Assembly (NCBI GenBank): GCA_035688265.1
Contig: DASSNE010000045.1
Location: forward strand, 1-32,764
Direction of reading: 5' to 3'
DNA from: DASSBR01 sp035688265
GTDB taxonomy: Bacteria; Pseudomonadota; Gammaproteobacteria; Natronospirales; DASSBR01
Length of the DNA stretch: 32,764 nt
In this document: positions 27,809-32,764 of the stretch, piece after piece
How positions within the stretch are numbered: position 1 is the stretch's first letter
How the letters are laid out: every line of letters begins with the position of its first letter
Notes under the pieces: generated by a model
What the model was told of the DNA's origin: nothing
The model's input: only the letters and a program-made list of their open reading frames with translations
Databases searched by the model: none
Made by a program: the position numbers and the translations under genes

Positions 27809-29139
27809 TTGGGGCTTTATATAGTTGAGAGAACTGTCGCCTTAGCTGAGGGCACAGATCCGGATATCGCCGAGTTCGCAGCGTTACCCGGTTTCCCGTT
27901 TTTAATCCATGTAAAGGAGGAGGAAACAGCGCTTGTCGAGCCGGCATCGCTTTTCCTGTGCTCAAAGTTTCTGCTGGGACCAAAGATAACTCGAACGTCA
28001 CGAACCCGCATACGACGGTTCTCAAACAACACTGCCTTGGCAAACGCAAATGACCTAAAGGATTGGTGGGAGTATCTAAACCATTTCGGTCTGCGATGGG
28101 ACGAAGTCTGCCGCAAGGACATGCGGCAGTACCGCGACGTCATGCTCCAAACGGTGTCGCCGCGAACCCACGCCCCGTATGCGCGGCAGACAATCCGTCG
28201 CCGATTGTCAACGATAATCGATTTCTATCGGTGGGCTGCTACTGAAGGTCGAATGCGGGGCCAATCTCCATTCGGCGCTTGGCAAGGGGCTGAGCGCTTC
28301 CTTCCGATAGACCGGCGCCCTTTGGCGCATATCTCAGGAAATGTAGCGATAATCCAAAATGACCTCCTGCCTTCGATGAAAACGGGCCAGACGACTTCGT
28401 ACGTGCCTTTCAGCCCTCCGAATATCGAAAACTGGCTGAACAGTTAGGGCCGCTGCCTTCCGAATCAGCAGGTCAGCCGTCGAGGGATCGACTTGCTGTT
28501 GAGCTGTCGTTGAATTCCGGGATGCGCATCGATGAAGTGACGAACCTCAGAACATGGCAGATCCTTGACTTCGCTGCCACCTCGGGGACTGATTACTCCG
28601 TACACCTAATGGCCATTACCAAGACAAAAGGTCTTAAAGCCAGACATGTCGAAGTCCCGCACTGGTTGCTGAAAGAACTCCTCGCCTACATCGATAGAGA
28701 ACGCAACCATGCAATTTCCGCAGGTCGAAAGTACGGGCTAAAGAAAGACACCGCAGCGCTTTTCGTGAATGGCGTCAGCGCGAGGCAAAACGCCGGCAAG
28801 CGATTCACAGCAGATTCACTTGATGACGTATTCCGGCGTGCCACCGTTTCTGCAGGTTTAGTACGAACCATTGAGAAAATGGACCCGGTAACCGGAGAAC
28901 CGTATTTAGTGCAGCATCCGCGCTTCAGTTTCCACTGTTTGCGGCATTCTTTTGCGATATGGCGCTACTATGCCGAGCGGCAAGGAGGAAATCCCGAGCC
29001 GTGGAAGATCATTCAGTCGCTACTCGGTCATCGCGCTTTGAGTACTACTACTGATTTATACCTGCGCGCGACCTCTGTATTTGAGGCGCAAGTAAGCGAT
29101 GAGGTTCTCCGCTTCTTTGGCGCAATCCGGAATGCCTAG
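27809..29139 (+). pseudogene. First tyrosine recombinase of the island, frameshifted
   Basis: Two reading frames together encode one recombinase of about 443 residues. The first starts at a TTG (27809) with AGAAGGGG eight bases upstream. It carries the N-terminal core-binding domain (DLKDWWEYLNHFGL, IRRRLSTIIDFYRWA) and runs to a stop at 28445. The second continues the protein from about 28387 (PDDFVRAFQPSEYRKLAEQL). It holds the catalytic domain: Arg in LNSGMRIDEV, Lys in KTKGLKARHVEVP, HCLRHSF (HxxR), LLGHRALSTT and the Tyr of TDLYLRA. A stop at 28360-28362 in the second frame limits the shift to 28363-28445. The best fit is one missing C in the GGGCC run near 28387. It could be a real mutation or a sequencing error. 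It overlaps the next gene by eight bases. Confidence 0.82.
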
Positions 29140-31009
29140 GCTAAGCGACTCTAATCAGCCCTCCCGTTATGATCAGATTAACTCTGATAGTGTCATCGAC
29201 TTCACAGCGGCAAGGAAGTCCGCCAGAAACGGAGTAAGACGCTCTCTCGCTAAGCGTGGCGTAAGGCAGTCTGCTCAGCTACTCTTCGTTGATCCATCAC
29301 TGACCCCGCCTCAGCAGTTGATAGACATTACTAGTTGGTTAGACTTTGCAAAGCTTTGGCAGCCATTCGCTGAGGCTACGCTATCTTGGGGAGCGGATCG
29401 TTCGGCAAGGAGCCGCTATGAGCGAGTAAGAGACTTATCCCGAGGTTGGTTCGCCTTTCTGGATTCCGCGGCCGTCGACGATACGATCGGTATCGATAAA
29501 CTGGACGCTGCGCTCGTCAGTCGGTTCATAAGATGGTTGAACCAAACCGACAAGAACGGCCATTCACGATGGGCAGTTGCAACAAGAAGAAATCGACTGA
29601 AGGCTCTGAAGTCTATTTTCGTGCACATACCGGAAGCGCTCCAACTGAAGGGTGGCACGAGGCTGTCCACCATCGTCCCGAAATTCTCTTGGTACGGCGC
29701 AAGCCGCGCTGCTACACCAACCGCGGTTGTTTCCTCTGGTGTGCTTGCGGACATATACAACGCGTGCATGAGCGAGATAACGACCACCATGGATTTTGTT
29801 GCTGAAGGCAAGCGTCTCATTGGAGAAAACAAAGCCAGGATTCCGACGAAGCCTTTGCAGCAGGGAGATTATAAGGATCTTGGTGTTTGCCTAGCGGCAT
29901 TAGATCAAGAATTCGCGGGCGTTATTCCTGATCGATGGGGCATCCGTAGAGTAAATAACCACCTTCACAATGCAATTCTTGCGTATCATGGTTTTTCGGA
30001 GGTGCCAAATTACTTCTACCCGCAGCCGCGCTTGCTCGTCCCATTCGTCCTTTTATTTGCACTCTACACATCTGCCAATGGCGACATGTTGCTCGATATG
30101 AAGCATAGCGATTTCTCCATCGAAAGCGGCTTGGGACAAGAGCGGCTCGTCTGGAGAGGCTATAAATCACGAGCAGCCCGAAGGCAGCGAAGAAGCTTTC
30201 CCATGGATGATTCGGATGACAATCCAGCCACCTTACTCTCGTTCCTTAAACAATGGACGAGACGACTTCGCGCCGAGGCGAGCAGTCAAATCACGGATTA
30301 CGTGTTTCTCTTTGTCCCGCGGTGGGGAGGTGGGAAGCATGTAGGATCGTTCCGCGCGACCAAAGATTCGAGAAATATCTCGATATGGACGCAGAATCTC
30401 CGTCGCTTTCTAATCGATCACGATCTCGACCGGGTCACTCTTCGCATCTTGCGGGCGAGCGGCCTCGACCTTGTCCACGATTTGTTTGACGGTGATATCC
30501 GAGCGATAAAGGCTGCGGGCGGTCAAAGGCGCGACGCAACTATTTATAGCCACTATACCTCGGATTCTGCACGGCAACGAAATGCGGAGCGGACAGCCGC
30601 TACTTTACAGCTCTATGATCGATGGCGTGAAACAGACGGCAGAAACGACTCCCGTAGGACCGGAAGTCAAGAAGATTACGGATCATGCACACCAGGCTGG
30701 AGGTGCCTCGACCCGTTCAGCAGTCCTATCCTAGGCCAAAAGCATGGAAAATTGTGTACCGCCTACGGAGCGTGTCCAGTATGCCCGCTTGCACACATAG
30801 ACGTAGGCTCAGCATATGCCTTAGCTAGGCTTCTGCAACTTAGGGTAGCTATTGAGCATGCTCAATCTATCCTACCGGCTGAGCGGTGGTTGTACGTATG
30901 GGCGCCTCGGCTTGGTGCCCTCAATCAGACCTGGATTCCCCGCTTTTCTTCCGTAGTCATGGACGATGCGGCGAAGCTGGATCTTCCTCCATTGGCGGGG
31001 TTGGAATGA
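29132..31009 (+). CDS. Second (large) tyrosine recombinase-like protein of the island
   Basis: The ATG at 29132 overlaps the first recombinase stop, giving 625 residues. The N-terminal half has a core-binding pattern (YERVRDLSRGWFAFL, RRNRLKALKSIFVHI). The C-terminal half has a recombinase fold, but the expected first Arg region reads FALYTSANGDMLLDM and the HxxR box reads TLRILRASG, so the first Arg and the His are absent. A Lys (RGYKSRAARR), the second Arg and a candidate Tyr (DATIYSHYTSD) remain. After residue about 520 there is a cysteine cluster, CTPGWRCLDPF and then LCTAYGACPVCPLA, suggesting a zinc site. It overlaps the third gene as ATGA. It may be a structural or accessory partner rather than an active strand-transfer enzyme, or use a variant site. 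Confidence 0.78.
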   Translation: MPRLSDSNQPSRYDQINSDSVIDFTAARKSARNGVRRSLAKRGVRQSAQLLFVDPSLTPPQQLIDITSWLDFAKLWQPFAEATLSWGADRSARSRYERVRDLSRGWFAFLDSAAVDDTIGIDKLDAALVSRFIRWLNQTDKNGHSRWAVATRRNRLKALKSIFVHIPEALQLKGGTRLSTIVPKFSWYGASRAATPTAVVSSGVLADIYNACMSEITTTMDFVAEGKRLIGENKARIPTKPLQQGDYKDLGVCLAALDQEFAGVIPDRWGIRRVNNHLHNAILAYHGFSEVPNYFYPQPRLLVPFVLLFALYTSANGDMLLDMKHSDFSIESGLGQERLVWRGYKSRAARRQRRSFPMDDSDDNPATLLSFLKQWTRRLRAEASSQITDYVFLFVPRWGGGKHVGSFRATKDSRNISIWTQNLRRFLIDHDLDRVTLRILRASGLDLVHDLFDGDIRAIKAAGGQRRDATIYSHYTSDSARQRNAERTAATLQLYDRWRETDGRNDSRRTGSQEDYGSCTPGWRCLDPFSSPILGQKHGKLCTAYGACPVCPLAHIDVGSAYALARLLQLRVAIEHAQSILPAERWLYVWAPRLGALNQTWIPRFSSVVMDDAAKLDLPPLAGLE

Positions 31010-32658
31010 GGCCAGAAACAGCACATCATATAGCGCAAAAGTCGTACTACCACCTTGCACCTGAACGTGAATTGTGCAACGTATGGGTGTCATCGACCAG
31101 CAGATGGAACGACAGAGACTGGTATTTCGATAATCCGACGCCAGGCCAATCAAAGACCGTATCTTATCTCAGTTGGCGTATCCCATTTGCTGACGGATCA
31201 ACGCTCACGGACGAACAATATGCGAGCTTGCTAGAGTCATTGCGACGGCTCGTCTGGTCTCTTTTCGTCGACCCCAAGCAGAGCCGCCCATTCAAACCGG
31301 GAACATTAGGATCTCTTGCCTATGGGCTCCGGAGCTTGGTGCAGTGGATGCATTCCAGCGAGGTAAAGTCGCTGAGCGAACTCACTCCTTCTGTATGTGA
31401 CAAGTACATCACTTACACCATTGACAGGCTGGCGGAGCGACAGGATCAAGATGCCGAACGACAAAATATTTACAATCGGCTTTTCAAGGCGGCTCGATTT
31501 ATTGAACTTCTCTACTTGCAGGGTCCGGTACTAACCGCGATTGGAATGCGCGGTATTCCCGCTCATCCCCTAGGAGGATCAAGAGCGGGCGAAGTTGCCG
31601 CCGAATGTGCTGGTCGAAATTTAGGATGGATACCGCCTCTCCCGGATGAAGTGGCCCTACCCATCATGAACGCAGCTTGGAGGATGCTTGGCGAACCCGC
31701 AGAAGATGTCATTGCACTACAGGAGCAGTGCCTAAGAGCCTATCACTTTAGACTGTCCGGGAAACCGCGGTCAGCAACACCTGACGGGAAGGCGAAAGCT
31801 GCTGCAGCTGTGGTGATGGCGTTCCGTTTTTCAGTGATCGATGGCGAAACCACGCCTTGGCGGGAGCCCGTGACCCACGAGGTGGTCGAGGCATTGCATA
31901 AAAAACGGTCAAGGTTCAAATCGAAGCGCGAACCATTACAAGTATTTCGCAATCTTATTTGTGATATCCGCGACGCTGCGGTCATAACCTTGCAATCGCA
32001 GGTGGGTCTCAGAGTAAACGAGATCTGTGGCTTAGATGGCGAGTGGAATGGCGCAACTCGATGTCCAAGTTGTATTGACGTTCGATTATCTAAAACCGAA
32101 CTCAATGAAGTCTTCTTTCTGAAAGGCTGGCTCTCGAAGACAAGATCAGCGAAAGAGCCCGTCGAATGGGTGATGGGAATGCGCCCCGTCGGAAGCAATC
32201 AGATACCGCCTGCCGTTCATGCCGTCAACGTATTATTTCGACTGTATCAGCCGTGGCGCGATCTAGCGGTCACACGACGTAGCCTCATCGTGGGGTTCCG
32301 CCATCCTCGGGGCGTCCCCCGCGTCCCGGAGTCCACAGGCCCGATTAGCGCCGTCGGCCTCCTTAACGGGTTCAAGAGCTTTGTATTCAGACATGTAGAT
32401 TTAAGCCGTCTTCCAGAAAGGAGCGCTCTTGGAGAAGATCTGCGGGAGTATCGGTCAAGCCGAGGTAGATGCCTCCGAACGCACCAATGGCGGAAGACAT
32501 GGGCACATTACATATACCGCACTGATACTCGAATGGTCGCGGCTATAGCGCAGCAGTTCAAGCATCTCAGCTTAGCCATGACTGAGCAGAACTACATCGG
32601 CAGCGATCCGTACTTGATCAGCACAGTAACCATCCCCCGGCAAAGCCGGGGGCTTTAA
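31006..32658 (+). CDS. Third tyrosine recombinase of the island
   Basis: The ATG at 31006 sits in an ATGA overlap with the previous stop, giving 550 residues; a longer frame from 30886 lies within the second gene. The N-terminal half carries an alpha-helical core-binding region (GTLGSLAYGLRSLVQWMH, DKYITYTIDRLAE). The catalytic domain is complete by motif: Arg in SQVGLRVNEICGL, Lys in WLSKTRSAKEP, HxxR in RTHQWRKTWAHY, the His of QFKHLSLAMT and the Tyr of EQNYIGSDP. The last ten or so codons (IPRQSRGL) are encoded by a perfect GC-rich hairpin (32634-32652). The natural C-terminus may therefore have been replaced by an inserted element. Tight overlap of the three genes implies a fixed ratio of subunits acting together. 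Confidence 0.85.
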   Translation: MRPETAHHIAQKSYYHLAPERELCNVWVSSTSRWNDRDWYFDNPTPGQSKTVSYLSWRIPFADGSTLTDEQYASLLESLRRLVWSLFVDPKQSRPFKPGTLGSLAYGLRSLVQWMHSSEVKSLSELTPSVCDKYITYTIDRLAERQDQDAERQNIYNRLFKAARFIELLYLQGPVLTAIGMRGIPAHPLGGSRAGEVAAECAGRNLGWIPPLPDEVALPIMNAAWRMLGEPAEDVIALQEQCLRAYHFRLSGKPRSATPDGKAKAAAAVVMAFRFSVIDGETTPWREPVTHEVVEALHKKRSRFKSKREPLQVFRNLICDIRDAAVITLQSQVGLRVNEICGLDGEWNGATRCPSCIDVRLSKTELNEVFFLKGWLSKTRSAKEPVEWVMGMRPVGSNQIPPAVHAVNVLFRLYQPWRDLAVTRRSLIVGFRHPRGVPRVPESTGPISAVGLLNGFKSFVFRHVDLSRLPERSALGEDLREYRSSRGRCLRTHQWRKTWAHYIYRTDTRMVAAIAQQFKHLSLAMTEQNYIGSDPYLISTVTIPRQSRGL

Positions 32659-32724
32659 TTGTGAGCCGCTCAAAGCGGCATGGACGGGACCGCTACGCGG
32701 CCCCTTGCGCCCCCTAAAGGGGGC
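32634..32724. repeat. Run of four consecutive tight hairpins after the third recombinase
   Basis: Four stems follow in 91 bases: CCCCCGGC-AAA-GCCGGGGG (32634-32652), GCCGCT-CAA-AGCGGC (32665-32679), a bulged GGGACCGC-TAC-GCGGCCC (32686-32703) and GCCCCC-TAAA-GGGGGC (32709-32724). The first is followed by CTTTAATT and could act as a plus-strand terminator. Four in a row is more than a terminator needs. Read on the minus strand, the run would follow a reading frame entering from the right edge (possible stops at 32728-32730 or within the last hairpin). That is the layout of the right end of some IS200/IS605 elements. The identity of the minus-strand frame cannot be judged from about 12 codons, and nothing else is recognised up to 32764. 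Confidence 0.7.
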
Positions 32725-32764
32725 CGTTTACATCAGGTTCAGTTGATCGATTCGACGATCTTCC

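Larger units (their letters stand above)
27586..32764 (+). mobile_element. Integrated island headed by three tyrosine recombinases (GInt-like), left part
   Basis: The left boundary is set at about 27586, where the radical SAM gene stops matching its family. Beyond it the DNA is visibly AT-richer, uses different codons, and encodes three tandem overlapping recombinases in one operon pointing away from the junction. From memory, three large integrases at one edge followed by cargo is the layout of GInt islands (ginABCD operon), which integrate site-specifically and leave imperfect flanking repeats. Recombinase-in-trio (RIT) elements also have three recombinases but with shorter genes. Tn554-type elements have two plus a small TnpC. 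The right end, cargo and a small ginD-like gene are not visible. The real end may lie beyond the window. Confidence 0.7.

Noticed and set aside
28510..29139. A stand-alone small recombinase starting at the TTG at 28510.
   Set aside because: The same frame reads as good recombinase sequence well upstream of that codon, back to about 28363. This is the second half of a frameshifted gene.
27809..32658. Interpretation as a Tn554-type tnpABC element.
   Set aside because: Tn554 has two recombinases plus a small TnpC of about 125 residues. Here the third protein is 550 residues with a full catalytic motif set.
27589..32748. Possible terminal direct repeat: ATCAGGGGCAGTTATTC (27589-27605) against ATCAGGTTCAGTTGATC (32732-32748), 13 of 17 matching.
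   Set aside because: The match is short and imperfect, found by eye among many comparisons. The sequence to the right of the second copy does not resume the radical SAM gene, so it is not evidence for the island end.

Overview
The window is GC-rich chromosomal DNA from a bacterium, most likely a gammaproteobacterium. The grounds are a PA0069-type radical SAM gene, an ArfB-type rescue factor, and a combined TreY/TreZ plus TreS/GlgE glucan locus of the kind seen in Xanthomonadales and Pseudomonas relatives. This placement is inference from gene families, not a database match. The last 5 kb or so is visibly AT-richer and is foreign DNA.

Region 1 (1-139) is the C-terminal tail of an IS630-type transposase. 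Region 2 (147-22370, all minus strand) is one long co-directional block. Read in transcription order it holds a PLP-dependent decarboxylase, an amylase-GlgE fusion, a TreS-maltokinase fusion, glgB, glgX, treZ, malQ, treY, a drug/metabolite-type transporter, a PhoD-like phosphatase and arfB. Most neighbours overlap by 4-13 bases or are separated by fewer than 100 bases. Three junctions (glgE/treS, treS/glgB, malQ/treY) carry unusual inverted arrays of 7-base repeats.

Together these enzymes interconvert trehalose and branched alpha-glucan. TreS with maltokinase turns trehalose into maltose and then maltose-1-phosphate. GlgE polymerises that into alpha-1,4-glucan and GlgB branches it. GlgX and MalQ trim and reshuffle chains. 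TreY and TreZ release trehalose from chain ends. No ADP-glucose genes (glgC, glgA) are in the window.

Region 3 (22466-27303, plus strand) is divergent and encodes two soluble sensor histidine kinases in tandem: a three-PAS/GAF hybrid kinase with its own receiver, and a PAS/GAF kinase without one.

Region 4 (27352 to the end) begins with a PA0069-family radical SAM gene cut exactly inside the codons of its CxxxCxxC iron-sulfur motif. What follows is a mobile island headed by three overlapping large tyrosine recombinase genes. From memory this arrangement best resembles the ginABC part of GInt islands. The first recombinase is frameshifted, the second has non-canonical catalytic residues, and the third looks intact in its catalytic motifs. 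The third ends in a run of four tight hairpins that may be the end of a second inserted element. The right end of the island and any cargo lie outside the window.
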